Origin: Planctomycetaceae bacterium
Lineage (GTDB): Bacteria; Planctomycetota; Planctomycetia; Planctomycetales; Planctomycetaceae
DNA length: 17,216 nucleotides
Reading direction: 5' to 3'
Assembly: GCA_027080405.1 (NCBI GenBank)
Contig: JALWSL010000473.1
Coordinates: 1-17,216 of the forward strand
Numbering within the stretch: position 1 is the stretch's first letter; each line of letters begins with the position of its first letter. Below are positions 1 to 8,370 of the stretch, piece after piece. The notes under the pieces were generated by a model that did not search any database, had not been told where the DNA came from, and saw only the letters and a program-made list of their open reading frames with translations. A program made the position numbers and the translations under genes.

Positions 1-386
1 CCATCAAGGGAGATCCGCTGTTTGACAATACGCTCGCCGTTTTCGAATACCCCAGAGCGACCGCGACAATAAGAAGTTCTGTCGTGGAGGTTAACGGGGG
101 GCGCAGGCGGCAATTCACCGTTTGCGGGACAAAAGGCACGATCGAAATCAAACCACTGGAACCGGCTGCCTTGACGCTCACGTTGGAAAAGCCGGTGGGG
201 GATTTCAAAGCGGGAACACAGACGGTCGTGCTGCCGAAATCGGAAGGAAGATACCACGGTTGCTGGAGAGATTTTGCCCAGGTCATCCACGGAAAAAAGC
301 AGCTTCCGTTTACTCATCAACACGATCTCGCTGTCCAGAAAGCGGTTCTGACCGCCAGCGGTTTGCGAAAGTGGAGTGATGACTGA
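1..386 (+). CDS. Gfo/Idh/MocA family oxidoreductase, C-terminal fragment (5' end outside window)
   Basis: The reading frame is open from base 3 and ends at a TGA at 384-386, so about 127 C-terminal residues are visible. They match the C-terminal substrate-binding alpha/beta domain of Gfo/Idh/MocA oxidoreductases. The visible signs are a segment rich in beta strands that reads LAVFEYPRATATIRSS, then RQFTVCGTKGTIEIKPLEP (the typical 'R-F-V-x-G-T-x-G-x-x-x-x-P-L' turn), then a terminal helix with THQHDLAVQKAVLTASGL, matching the usual 'hDl-x-vhevlLrasg' ending. Family members are NAD(P)-dependent dehydrogenases acting on sugars, inositols or their derivatives. The nucleotide-binding Rossmann half and any Tat signal lie upstream, so the substrate cannot be inferred. 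It converges on the minus-strand gene ending at 444. Confidence 0.8.
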   Translation, partial: IKGDPLFDNTLAVFEYPRATATIRSSVVEVNGGRRRQFTVCGTKGTIEIKPLEPAALTLTLEKPVGDFKAGTQTVVLPKSEGRYHGCWRDFAQVIHGKKQLPFTHQHDLAVQKAVLTASGLRKWSDD

Positions 387-421
387 TGCAACGCAACCAT
401 TCAACTTGGGAGAGGTGTCAG

Positions 422-433
422 AACGGATCCGTT
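422..433. repeat. 12-bp perfect palindrome between convergent gene ends
   Basis: AACGGATCCGTT is a perfect 12-bp palindrome. It lies in the 57-bp gap between the end of the oxidoreductase (+) and the end of the UbiC-like gene (-). It could be part of a weak bidirectional terminator, but no T tract follows it on either strand, so only the symmetry is certain. Confidence 0.35.
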
Positions 434-443
434 GCAGGGTGCG

Positions 444-1079
444 TCATGTCAGCGGGGAAGATATTTCCAACAGATCGACCGCGGGGCGATTATTGCAGAA
501 GATTGTCGCCAATCGCCCATAGGTGACTGTTTTCTCCGGACAGGCAAAATATTCAGAGAGTCTCGGCCCGGTCTCAACCTTCAAAATTGCTCCCAAATCG
601 ATGTGACGCAGCACATTATGCTGGATGAGCACGCGTCCCAACGGAGTTTTTTCGTCGATGATCTCCTGCCGGACGTCTTCGGTCACATATTCGAAATTAA
701 AGCGGACGATTCCGAACTGCACAACTTCGTCTGTCCCCTGTTTCAGAAGCAAGATTTCACGAGTGTAATTCCCGTCCTGCTGCTGTCTGTCCAAAACCCG
801 TACCTCCACCGAACAGCGATGGTAGTTTTCCATCGTGACGGTCATGTGATGCTCGTGCACGAGCATACTTTGATACGGCTCCGGAACTGTCGAGGCGGGA
901 ACATGTTCTGCCGAAGCGAGCAGCTGTCCGCTATTCGGAAACAGCTCCAATAACGAATTGAGTTCAACTAACGGATTCACGATATCTTTATGCGGGGCCG
1001 ATTGTTCCAAAAGGTCGGGTTCAACAATATACCCGGTCATTCCAGGTGCTATTACAACAGAAGCGTATGCGTGCTTCAA
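444..1079 (-). CDS. UbiC / chorismate lyase-like (DUF98-type) protein
   Basis: Protein of 211 residues if the TTG at 1079 is the start, or 198 if the ATG at 1040 is used. GGTG lies 5 nt before the TTG, and an in-frame TAA lies 13 codons upstream of it. The C-terminal two thirds resemble E. coli chorismate-pyruvate lyase. An M-T-V-T-M strand (79-83) is followed by [11 protein letters not shown] (105-115, like UbiC WLREILLCADG), then KTPLGRVL (144-151, like KTPLGRYL), then YGRLATIF...LLEISSPL near the end (like the UbiC segment ending TELFLPASPL). R107 and E205 would correspond to the active-site Arg and Glu of UbiC (from memory R76 and E155). UbiC converts chorismate to 4-hydroxybenzoate and pyruvate, but this protein is divergent and may act on another substrate. 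The gene starts 36 bp after the MacB-like permease stop and is probably co-transcribed with it. Confidence 0.68.
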   Translation of the reverse strand: MKHAYASVVIAPGMTGYIVEPDLLEQSAPHKDIVNPLVELNSLLELFPNSGQLLASAEHVPASTVPEPYQSMLVHEHHMTVTMENYHRCSVEVRVLDRQQQDGNYTREILLLKQGTDEVVQFGIVRFNFEYVTEDVRQEIIDEKTPLGRVLIQHNVLRHIDLGAILKVETGPRLSEYFACPEKTVTYGRLATIFCNNRPAVDLLEISSPLT

Positions 1080-1115
1080 GCTGCACCACGGTATCGTTGC
1101 GTTCAGACTGAAAAA

Positions 1116-2468
1116 TTATTCGTGACGGAGTGCTTCTATAGGATCGAGTTTTGCCGCCGATTGGGCAGGATAAACACCGAAGATGATTCCAATGGCAACG
1201 GAAATCCCGAAAGCGGTTGGCAGGCTCCACCAGGCGATTCTGGGTTCCATCTGGATAAACAGGTTACCGAAGTCCGATCCTCCATCCCCGGCCAGATCCA
1301 GACTGTTCACGGCGATAAATTTGATGAACCTGAATGCAAGCGGAGTCAGCAATCCCAGGATGACACCGATAATGCCTCCGGTGCCGGAAAGGACAATCGT
1401 TTCCGTGAGAAACTGATGGATGATATCTTTGCGGCGGGCTCCGAGAGCACGTCTGATGCCGATTTCCCGTGTTCGCTCGGTAACAGTGGCCAGCATGATA
1501 TTCATAATGCCAATTCCCCCCACAATCAGGCTGATGGCAGCGATGGAACCGAGAACCATATTGAAAATTGTCCGCAACTGATCGGCCTGTTTCAGCAGTT
1601 CCAACGGAACAACGACGGCGTAATCATCATCGGTCGGGTGATGTTTTTTGAGCGACTCCTTGACGACATCGGCTGTCACCAGAACATCCTTCCGGTCTGC
1701 AACTTTTAAGGTAATTTGGCTCAACTGCACTTCTTCCGCAGAAAACGAACCGGAAGTTGCCCGGATAATCAAATCGGTAAACCGGCTGCGGAAAGTCCTC
1801 AACGGGATATAGACATCGTTATTGTAGTCCTGAGCGGCAAGGCTACCGCCAATTCCGGCTGAACCGACTCTTTCTTTCATGTAGCCAACAACCTGGTACG
1901 GCTGATTGTTGATCAGAATGGTTTTCCCCAACGGTTCTTCATACGGAAACAGGCTTTCTACTACCTTGCTGCCCAGCACAGCGACATTCTCGACGCGCGC
2001 TTCATCCTGATCAGCGATAAAACGTCCCTGTGCGACTTCAATATGATTCAAATCCTTGTAGTTGGTTGAACAGCCAACAACACGCACACCGGTTTTTTTC
2101 GAATGATAGCGGGCTTCATGACTTGTTTCCCGAATCGGAACGACATCGGAAACAGTCGTCAATGTTCCCTTGAGCAGATTGTAATCCTTCCACAACAGGC
2201 CATAACGCAGGACGCGGGAATTCCGCGTGTTATTCGAACTGCTGGCTCCCTCGGGCGGCTTGACACTGCGAACAATTATGTTGCTTGCGCCCAGCTTGAG
2301 AACCTGTTCCTGTGCCTGCCGGGACGCTCCTTCACCAATGGCCAGCATGGCAATCACCGAAAAAACACCAAAGACGATCCCCAGCATCGTCAGTCCGGAG
2401 CGCAGACGCTGCAGTAACAGGCTCTTCAAAGCCAGATGGATCGTGCGAAAAAACTGGTAAGATTTCAT
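1116..2468 (-). CDS. MacB/FtsX-type ABC transporter permease
   Basis: 450-residue protein with the MacB architecture. A cytoplasmic N-terminus leads into TM1 (about 24-43), followed by a large periplasmic MacB_PCD domain (about 45-300) and the FtsX domain with TM2 (302-326), TM3 (354-378) and TM4 (414-434). The diagnostic stretch after TM2 is [16 protein letters not shown] (329-344), which contacts the ATPase, and the C-terminus is the usual '[16 protein letters not shown]'. Such permeases act as mechanotransmission pumps exporting lipids, peptides or drugs with an ABC ATPase and often a periplasmic adaptor. Neither partner gene is visible: the upstream 525 bp has no gene and the next gene downstream is the UbiC-like one. 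The ATPase must be encoded elsewhere or the gene is an orphan. The start at 2468 lacks a clear ribosome binding site, but the N-terminal sequence is typical. Confidence 0.92.
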   Translation of the reverse strand: MKSYQFFRTIHLALKSLLLQRLRSGLTMLGIVFGVFSVIAMLAIGEGASRQAQEQVLKLGASNIIVRSVKPPEGASSSNNTRNSRVLRYGLLWKDYNLLKGTLTTVSDVVPIRETSHEARYHSKKTGVRVVGCSTNYKDLNHIEVAQGRFIADQDEARVENVAVLGSKVVESLFPYEEPLGKTILINNQPYQVVGYMKERVGSAGIGGSLAAQDYNNDVYIPLRTFRSRFTDLIIRATSGSFSAEEVQLSQITLKVADRKDVLVTADVVKESLKKHHPTDDDYAVVVPLELLKQADQLRTIFNMVLGSIAAISLIVGGIGIMNIMLATVTERTREIGIRRALGARRKDIIHQFLTETIVLSGTGGIIGVILGLLTPLAFRFIKFIAVNSLDLAGDGGSDFGNLFIQMEPRIAWWSLPTAFGISVAIGIIFGVYPAQSAAKLDPIEALRHE

Positions 2469-2993
2469 GAATAGTTGGAGTCACATAAACAGCTGACTTC
2501 AAGCCGTGATACCCAGGTGCGATTCTGAATCCCCAGCACGACTGGTCTGTTCTGACCGCCGTAACCAAAATGAGATTCTCAAAAGTTTTCGCACCGTTCG
2601 TAAACTTTAACCGTCAGTAGTACAAAACACCTGTGGCAGGCTATTAAACCTGCGCGGAGACCAAAGGTTCTGAAGATTGTCCGGGCGGGAATAAAATCCG
2701 ATTACAATCTGGTAGGGATGACAGATTCCATCAATCAAGCCACGAATCCGGGCAAACCCCGGCCCCTTTGCATGGAGCAGGCTTTTTCGCGGCCGATCTG
2801 CTCTATCCTACGCCTGGAGAGAACCGATAGGAAGCCCTCACTTCGAACCGGAGGCAAATTATCGACGATCCGCCCGGATTTCCGCCCCTTTCCCTCATTA
2901 TAAACGGTACAGGCAGACATCATCGGGCAGAAGACGACACCCGGTCACCAGGCAACCCATGTGGCGGCGCGCTTAAGCCAGGTAGCGGGGCGT
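2469..2993. other. 525-bp non-coding stretch between permease and hydrolase genes
   Basis: I see no supported gene here. Open frames of about 60 codons exist on both strands around 2718-2923, but they overlap each other and resemble no family. The stretch contains a short inverted repeat GCAGG/CCTGC (2636-2640 and 2649-2653), a G+C-rich hairpin CCGGG/CCCGG (2748-2762), and a 21-bp tandem repeat at its hydrolase end. It presumably holds the 3' end of the hydrolase transcript and the promoter for the permease. A TTTACG with a GAGAAT 18 bp later on the minus strand, near 2575-2605, is only a weak promoter match. Confidence 0.5.
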
Positions 2994-3016
2994 TTAACCC
3001 AGGTGGCGTTTGAAAA
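2954..3016. repeat. Three tandem copies of a degenerate 21-bp unit across the hydrolase stop codon
   Basis: The 13-mers AACCCATGTGGCG (2954-2966), AAGCCAGGTAGCG (2975-2987) and AACCCAGGTGGCG (2996-3008) recur at exactly 21-bp steps. The third copy covers the last codons and the TAA stop of the alpha/beta hydrolase on the minus strand. The middle copy also places a TAA in the same frame, 7 codons further on. A 21-bp period equals seven codons, so the array may be a decayed coding duplication or a replication-slippage product. Confidence 0.65.
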
Positions 3017-3926
3017 ACTCTTTGGTCCGTTTCCACATTTCCCCGCTGAGCACGTGTCCGGTATCAGGTTCGATCCACCAGGAGAAGTTTTTCTCCGCAT
3101 GGATCGCCTGATACGCTTTTTCGATCGTCTTCACCCCCCGACGGACTTCCTCGATCGGGCTGCCGGAGTCCTTCTCGCCAAAATTGAGATGCAGTGCCCG
3201 GGGAGCGATCAACGCGGCGATATCCGGTGTGTCTCCATACTGATACAATCCGGGAATGAAATTCGGAAAACAGTGCAACAGTTCATGTTTGTGGATTCCC
3301 GCGTAAGTGGGCAGACAGCAGTTCCCGACCATCGCTTTCAAACGGGGTTCCCAGGGACCGACGAGCCAGGTATGCGTTGATCCCATCGAGTGACCATAAC
3401 AGCCGATGCTGTCCGCTTTCACTTCGGAACGGCTTGCAACAAGATCGACCGCCCGTTTCATATCGAGAATGTTTTTCCAGGCCATGCACTGTCCGGAGAC
3501 CACGTATTTCAGAAACAGAAAACGCTCCAGGTTTCTGCCTTTTTGCCTGTAACCTTTTTCGCGATCTTCAAAACCGATCGCATCGGGGCAGAACACCACG
3601 TAACCTTCTTGAGCAAGCGCCGCCCCGGTATGGTGCATTTTATTCCCGGCCAGTCCAGCCGGTTCGCTTTTCCCCAGGTGCCATTGCCCGGCATGTTGAT
3701 GCCAGACACAGACTGCTGCCGCGGGGGAGGACGCATCGACTCCGTCCGGAATCAGAAGATAACCGGCCACGCGTTCGCCCGGTTCCAGATCATACAGAAT
3801 TTTCTCAATGCGATAACCGCTTTTCGAAATCGTCTCTATCACTTCCGCATTCAACGGACAGGGATCGGGCCATTCACCACCGAGAGACTCCAGCAGTCTT
3901 TCACGAAACATCGGATCCGCCATCAT
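2994..3926 (-). CDS. Alpha/beta hydrolase (dienelactone hydrolase / acetyl xylan esterase-like)
   Basis: 310-residue alpha/beta hydrolase with a complete apparent catalytic triad. The nucleophile is S180 in the elbow GHSMG (178-182), the acid is D253 in FGEKDSGSP, and the base is H291 in PDTGHVLSGE. The oxyanion-side strand VCVWHQHAGQ (72-81) precedes them. The fold and length fit the prolyl-oligopeptidase / dienelactone-hydrolase group common in planctomycetes, where many members are annotated as putative acetyl xylan esterases acting on carbohydrate esters. The substrate is not deducible. No signal peptide is seen, so it is probably cytoplasmic. The ATG at 3926 is preceded by GGAAAGG about 7 nt upstream; a second ATG follows at once. 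It lies 119 bp downstream of the DUF1552 gene on the same strand and may have its own promoter. The 3' end is embedded in a 21-bp tandem repeat. Confidence 0.85.
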   Translation of the reverse strand: MMADPMFRERLLESLGGEWPDPCPLNAEVIETISKSGYRIEKILYDLEPGERVAGYLLIPDGVDASSPAAAVCVWHQHAGQWHLGKSEPAGLAGNKMHHTGAALAQEGYVVFCPDAIGFEDREKGYRQKGRNLERFLFLKYVVSGQCMAWKNILDMKRAVDLVASRSEVKADSIGCYGHSMGSTHTWLVGPWEPRLKAMVGNCCLPTYAGIHKHELLHCFPNFIPGLYQYGDTPDIAALIAPRALHLNFGEKDSGSPIEEVRRGVKTIEKAYQAIHAEKNFSWWIEPDTGHVLSGEMWKRTKEFFKRHLG

Positions 3927-3982
3927 TCGGATACCTTTCCAGTCGTTAATTGTTCCAGGCTATGCCGAACCGAGAATTACAA

Positions 3983-4011
3983 AAAATAATTACAACAAAT
4001 AATTGCGACAA
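3983..4011 (-). promoter_or_regulatory. Possible sigma70-type promoter for the hydrolase gene
   Basis: On the minus strand TTGTCG (4011-4006) and TATTTT (3988-3983) are separated by 17 bp in an A+T-rich pocket of the DUF1552-hydrolase gap. Initiation about 7 bp downstream would give a leader of roughly 50 nt. The match is imperfect at both hexamers, and read-through from the upstream operon remains possible. Confidence 0.35.
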
Positions 4012-4045
4012 GAGGAGCAGGCCATCCTGAAAAGCGTGACCGGGA

Positions 4046-5470
4046 TCAGACGCGTATCATATCAATCGATTCCGCTTCCCGCTCTTTGGGACCGAGTTTC
4101 TCTTTGGCCCCCATTGCCTGCAGCATGGTGTTATAGACATCGATTCCCTCTGCGCCTACATCCATGATCTGTCCCGTTTTGAAGCGATTGTTGGCTCCAC
4201 TGATCGCGTGAAAGATGCCGGACAGTTCGCGTTTGACATTGTTGTGACGCCCATCCCCCGATTCCGTGGAAACGGTAATCAGGGAGTTTTCGAGAATCGA
4301 TTTGCCGTTCGCTTCCCTGGTCTGATCGAGACGAGTCAGGAAGTAGGCAACCTGGTTCACCGTCATGTGAATATGCGCGCGAAGCTGTTCGTTCTTTTTC
4401 TTCTCGTTATAGCGATGCCACCATTCATGGGAGCATCCGGCAGAACCGGAGCGATTCAACTGCTTTTCATCATCAAAGGAGAAAATTTTTCTGCCGTTGT
4501 AAACGTAATCGCCCTTGATCCGCAGTCTTTCTCCGGCCGCCAGGAATGTCAGGGAACCGAAACGAACCCGATCCAGTTCGATGGCCAGAGCGTACAGATC
4601 GGCCATCAGTCGCCATTCGCTGATCAAGTCGTCCAGCGGCATGTCGATCCCTTCGCCTCCCGGATCGGCCGAACCGCCATGAGCGAGTTTCGATCTCTGT
4701 GGAAGTGGCGGGGCTCCCTTGAGGTGGTGTTTCATTTCGTAGGCGCGCTGTTCGTATTCGCGAACACGATCCAGATGATCTGCAATGCGCCCCTTTGATG
4801 CGGCTCCAAGTGGCGAATTCGGTCCTTTGTAGTAACGATATTGATCGATTACCGAATCGAGAACGCTGCGTTTGAGCCGTTCGCGACGTAAATCGGTTTT
4901 GTCCGAACTGAGCTGGATCGATCCGAAAACACGCTCAAAAAGGTCGCGCGGTTTTTCCTGGATCGAGGCGGCGACTGTCCCGTCCGAATTGTAACTGTGA
5001 ACGTATCGCCCCACCCGACTGCGGCGAAAATAGGTTCCACCGATCAACGTCGGAACCATGCCCCTGGGTAAGCCTTTCGGGTGATGGGCTTTGCGAATGA
5101 CCTGATCAATCGATGGCCCGCCCGCCTTGGCCTCACCATTGGGAGGTTCTGCAGTGAAAGAAGCCGAAGCTCCATCATAATGCGCATTGATGCCACTTTG
5201 GTCAGCACGGACCTGATCGACATTCCGCATGATCAGCAACTTTTTCTGAAGTGGTTGGAGCGGTTCGAGTACACCCGCAAACCCTTCTTTTTGTAGCGGT
5301 GCAGGAATGCCGAGCCCAAAAAATACATTGAATGCACGAACAGGAACAGCCGCCCGCGAATCTGCCAGAACAGGACAGGCGAGCATCTCCTCCAGAAGAG
5401 GCAAACCGATCGTGATCCCCCCGATTCCTTTCAGAACTGTTCGTCGATCCATTAAGGTTTTCTTCATCAT
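4046..5470 (-). CDS. DUF1552 domain protein, Tat-exported
   Basis: 474-residue protein when started at the ATG at 5470, which follows GGAG with 5 nt spacing. A longer frame opening at 5572 would overlap the upstream gene and push the signal away from the N-terminus, so it was rejected. The N-terminus carries a twin-arginine motif, DRRTVLKGIGG (R9, R10), then a hydrophobic stretch ending near the Ala-rich VLADSRAA, indicating export of a folded protein. The mature part matches the planctomycete DUF1552 family: an early FFGLGIP segment, a SIDQVIRKAH segment, a central RVREYEQR helix, a mid-protein SEWRLMADLYALAIELDRVR helix, and late SLITVSTESGDGRHN and IFHAISGANNRFKTGQ blocks. Biochemical function is unknown. 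It starts 10 bp after the PSD1 gene, and DUF1552 genes often pair with DUF1592-type proteins, so the two very likely work together outside the cytoplasm. Confidence 0.9.
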   Translation of the reverse strand: MMKKTLMDRRTVLKGIGGITIGLPLLEEMLACPVLADSRAAVPVRAFNVFFGLGIPAPLQKEGFAGVLEPLQPLQKKLLIMRNVDQVRADQSGINAHYDGASASFTAEPPNGEAKAGGPSIDQVIRKAHHPKGLPRGMVPTLIGGTYFRRSRVGRYVHSYNSDGTVAASIQEKPRDLFERVFGSIQLSSDKTDLRRERLKRSVLDSVIDQYRYYKGPNSPLGAASKGRIADHLDRVREYEQRAYEMKHHLKGAPPLPQRSKLAHGGSADPGGEGIDMPLDDLISEWRLMADLYALAIELDRVRFGSLTFLAAGERLRIKGDYVYNGRKIFSFDDEKQLNRSGSAGCSHEWWHRYNEKKKNEQLRAHIHMTVNQVAYFLTRLDQTREANGKSILENSLITVSTESGDGRHNNVKRELSGIFHAISGANNRFKTGQIMDVGAEGIDVYNTMLQAMGAKEKLGPKEREAESIDMIRV

Positions 5471-5480
5471 TGTTTCTCCG

Positions 5481-8147
5481 TTACTGTTTCTCTGTTCGTG
5501 TTTTCTGAACCAGATCGCTGAGGATGATGGCTGTGATGGTCGATTCGTAAGTTCCCCCGTTTTCCTGCGCACGCTGATGGATTTTTTCTACAATGCGAGC
5601 ATCGAGGGCTGTGAGCGGTCTGCCGACGGAAAATTGTGTCAGCTTCCAGGTCAATGTTTTTTTGACGCGATCACTCTCTGCCAGCCGGTTCATCAACTCG
5701 GCTGAATTCCTGTAAGCAACCAGACGGGCTTCTCCCGGAAAGAGAATTTCGCCATCATCGCGCAGTTTGTTGTTGAATCGATCAACTTCGTGATAGGTAC
5801 CAAGACCATCGAACTTCTCCAGACCAAACGCGAGTGGTTCAAACCGGATGTGACATCCCCCGCAACTGGGATTGGCGATTCTCGTCAATGAGATATCCCG
5901 CTGTGTCCGCCCCGGTATCGAGGGAATTTTCGTCGTATCAACGCCGGGCGGCGGATCTTTCACCACGCCCCTGAGAAGTTCATGCATGACAAACAGGCCA
6001 CGCGTGACCATCGAGGCATCGTCTCCACCAACGGTCAAAACGGCCCCCTGTGTCAGCAATCCGCCACGACTGGGAATCTTACTCAGATCGTATTTTACCA
6101 GTCCTTTTCCCTGCGGCTTGATGCCATAATGCCTGGCGAGTTCCGGCGTGAGGAAGGTGAGCTGGGCATTGAGGAGATCGGAAAGAGGTCGCTTCTGCTT
6201 CCAGACAACCTCCTCGTAAAAGGCCACTGTTTCGCTCTGCATATCATTGGCCAACTGTGGAGTCCAGTTCGGAAAGCGTTTTTTGTCGGGGCGCAAATGG
6301 TTCAATCGTGAAAGGTTCAGCCAGTCATCGATGAAAGCGAGTGAGCGATCTTTCGCCTCCGGCTTGCCCAGCAACCGCTTCACCTGCTTCTCCAGTTCGC
6401 TGTCGTATAAATTGCCTTCCTGTGCCAGTTGCAGTAACTGCCGATCAGGGGGGCCTCCCAGAAGAACATAACTGACCCGGTTCGCCAACTCATAGGGGCC
6501 AACCGGAACCAACGAGCCGTCTCCCTGCTGATGTTCAATACGGTACAGAAAGCGTGGCGATTGCAACATCGCTTCCAGTATCAACGCGACCGCTTCATGA
6601 AAGTCTCCCCCCGAACCGGCAACCGTCGTGGAGATACCCCGCAGCGTCGCGATTTCCTGTTCATTCAGAGGAGATCGATAGATCAGCTTCCCCATTTCCG
6701 CAATCAGCGGCCGCATGTTCCGATCGGTCAGACGTTCGCTCTGGGTGAACTTCCTGGCAAAAGCATCGACATCCATCCGGGAAACGACGATTTCCGCCAG
6801 TTGCGCATAGGCTTCGACATGTTTCAGGTCGACGTTCAAATTGTAGGCGGTGTTGCTGAACCCGTCTGCCCGCATATCCGGCGGGAGAATTTGCCGGGCC
6901 TCGGTTGAGATATCAACGCCGAACAGACTTTTAATCGTTGTGATGTATTCCCGCACGGTCAGTCGGCGAACCCAGTTTTTGCCATCCGCTTCCCCATGCA
7001 CGTAAATGGCTGGATCGATCCGGTCGAGCGACCAGGTTGCGCCGGCATCAATCCACGATTTCAACAACCGCTTTTCCGAAGCTGTAAGAGGCGGATGATC
7101 CTGGGGCATCTCATCGGACTTCACCATTTCCCAAAGTGAACTCTTGGCTGCGTTCCCCGGAACAATCACCGGGCCACTCTCTCCCCCCCTGAACGCCTCC
7201 TTTTTGCGAGAGAGATCAAGCTGTCCCTCCTTACTGGCCGAGTCATGACAATCCAGGCAGTGCCTGGAAATGATCGCCGCAATTCTGGTCTCAAAAAAGT
7301 CAGCCGTTGCTTCCTTTTTCACGACCGCTTTCGGTCTGGCAAGCACCTGGTGGCCCGCCTTGAAATTTGTCGTGACATCCTCCGGCTTCAACGCCCGGTT
7401 GTAAATCGCGACCAGATAAATCGTTCCCAGCCAGGGGCGATCATTGGAAAGTTCATTGGCCAGGGCGAGATGGTAGGAACTGTTCCAGTTGGCCGCACTG
7501 CCGGCGACCCGACTTTCGGCTTCCTTTTTGCCATTGATATAAATTCTGGTCCGCCCGTTCCGATCCCGTGTGTAAACAACATGCACCAGTTTGGGTGGCA
7601 GTTTTTTTGCAGGGGTGCTTGTGGAAGGGATACCGTTGGTGCTCGTTTTGGTTGTACGAAAGCGAACATCAATTTTGGAGCGATCCTGCCCCAAAGTGAA
7701 ATCCCGTTCGCTTGGCCCTCGGGATAACGTGAGAACACGCGCTGGCCCCTTCTGATCCACTTTTGCAGTCCGCAACCACACTTCCAGCGTGCACTCATTA
7801 CTTTGCCGAATGGCATCAGCAATCCGCCTGGCCGGCTTGAGAGAGCGAATCGTGGTATTCCTTCTGATCTCCAGTGAACCCGCTTTGCGGACAACGTTTT
7901 TCAGATTCTCAATTTTCAAATCAACCGGGGCACCAACCCCCGCACGATCCCTGATGATTGAGCCGCTCGCATCACGAAAATCATAAATGGCCTGCAGACC
8001 ATTCGTCACCCGCTGACCCGCAACGGAAGAACCCTGTCCGACCGCCCTCGTCTGAAGGAAGACGAACACCACGAACAGGCAATTTGCAATCATCAAGCCG
8101 CAGGCTATTCCGAATTTCATCGATCGGAAACGCATCACTGTTTTCAT
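5481..8147 (-). CDS. LamG domain plus planctomycete cytochrome C (PSD1 / DUF1587-1595-1592-1588-1585) protein
   Basis: 888-residue protein if started at the ATG at 8147; a TTG six codons upstream is possible. An N-terminal hydrophobic segment (about 10-33) is a signal or anchor. Next comes a LamG/concanavalin-type beta sandwich (about 50-265: ECTLEVWLRTA, HVVYTRDRNGRTRIYINGK, LGTIYLVAIYNRAL). A PSCyt1-type region follows with one CLDCH heme-binding motif (297-301) and MPQDHPPLTASEKRLLKSWIDAGA. The DUF1587 region contains LPPDMRADGF, and then DUF1595, DUF1592 (NRVSYVLLGGPPD, FIDDWLNL), DUF1588 (GGLLTQGAVLT and a second motif CGGCH at 762-766) and DUF1585 at the end. Family members are envelope-bound and presumed c-type cytochromes, possibly linked to polymer or sulfated-glycan utilisation. 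That link is inference. The gene is the first of an operon with DUF1552. Confidence 0.9.
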   Translation of the reverse strand: MKTVMRFRSMKFGIACGLMIANCLFVVFVFLQTRAVGQGSSVAGQRVTNGLQAIYDFRDASGSIIRDRAGVGAPVDLKIENLKNVVRKAGSLEIRRNTTIRSLKPARRIADAIRQSNECTLEVWLRTAKVDQKGPARVLTLSRGPSERDFTLGQDRSKIDVRFRTTKTSTNGIPSTSTPAKKLPPKLVHVVYTRDRNGRTRIYINGKKEAESRVAGSAANWNSSYHLALANELSNDRPWLGTIYLVAIYNRALKPEDVTTNFKAGHQVLARPKAVVKKEATADFFETRIAAIISRHCLDCHDSASKEGQLDLSRKKEAFRGGESGPVIVPGNAAKSSLWEMVKSDEMPQDHPPLTASEKRLLKSWIDAGATWSLDRIDPAIYVHGEADGKNWVRRLTVREYITTIKSLFGVDISTEARQILPPDMRADGFSNTAYNLNVDLKHVEAYAQLAEIVVSRMDVDAFARKFTQSERLTDRNMRPLIAEMGKLIYRSPLNEQEIATLRGISTTVAGSGGDFHEAVALILEAMLQSPRFLYRIEHQQGDGSLVPVGPYELANRVSYVLLGGPPDRQLLQLAQEGNLYDSELEKQVKRLLGKPEAKDRSLAFIDDWLNLSRLNHLRPDKKRFPNWTPQLANDMQSETVAFYEEVVWKQKRPLSDLLNAQLTFLTPELARHYGIKPQGKGLVKYDLSKIPSRGGLLTQGAVLTVGGDDASMVTRGLFVMHELLRGVVKDPPPGVDTTKIPSIPGRTQRDISLTRIANPSCGGCHIRFEPLAFGLEKFDGLGTYHEVDRFNNKLRDDGEILFPGEARLVAYRNSAELMNRLAESDRVKKTLTWKLTQFSVGRPLTALDARIVEKIHQRAQENGGTYESTITAIILSDLVQKTRTEKQ

Positions 8148-8249
8148 ATTGCTCTCATCATGCAATCACAGCAGAAAAACGGAGCCGGTTGTATGCACCT
8201 GTGCCAGTGCCAACCAGCCTACACTGTAACACGAATATTCCCGCCACGT

Positions 8250-8279
8250 CCACGACAAAGCCATTACAAAGCCACGACA
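8250..8279. repeat. 11-bp phased short repeats upstream of the PSD1 operon
   Basis: ACAAAGCCA occurs at 8255-8263 and again at 8266-8274, exactly 11 bp apart. CCACGACA occurs at 8250-8257 and 8272-8279, exactly 22 bp apart. The repeats lie about 100-130 bp upstream of the PSD1 start, in the divergent region shared with the MarR gene. One-helical-turn spacing suggests tandem binding of a regulator on one face of the DNA, but the number of copies is small. Confidence 0.4.
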
Positions 8280-8370
8280 GGACGGCATTGGTACGGAATT
8301 CGGGCAACTTGCGAAAACTGGAGGCACAACAGATTTCTGACGGAAATTGCATCAAATCACCGTTTTGCAA

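Noticed and set aside
386..523. Short frame starting at an ATG overlapping the oxidoreductase stop
   Set aside because: Start-stop overlap is suggestive, but the 45-codon product is Cys- and Arg-rich, resembles no family and runs into the convergent UbiC-like gene.
432..953. Plus-strand 173-codon frame
   Set aside because: Antisense to the UbiC-like gene, whose protein shows clear family motifs; this frame resembles nothing.
990..1709. Plus-strand 239-codon frame
   Set aside because: Antisense shadow of the MacB permease.
2748..2762. Hairpin CCGGG-CAAAC-CCCGG as terminator
   Set aside because: The stem is only 5 bp and no T tract follows on either strand.
2718..2923. Two opposed short frames of about 60 codons
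   Set aside because: They overlap on opposite strands, have no recognisable domain and no convincing ribosome binding site.
5471..5572. Extended N-terminus of the DUF1552 protein from 5572
   Set aside because: It overlaps the 3' end of the PSD1 gene, lacks a ribosome binding site and displaces the Tat signal; the ATG at 5470 has GGAG and the correct signal position.
8180..8210. Sigma54-like TGGCAC...GTGCA sequence upstream of the PSD1 gene
   Set aside because: The spacing between the GG and GC elements does not fit the -24/-12 consensus.
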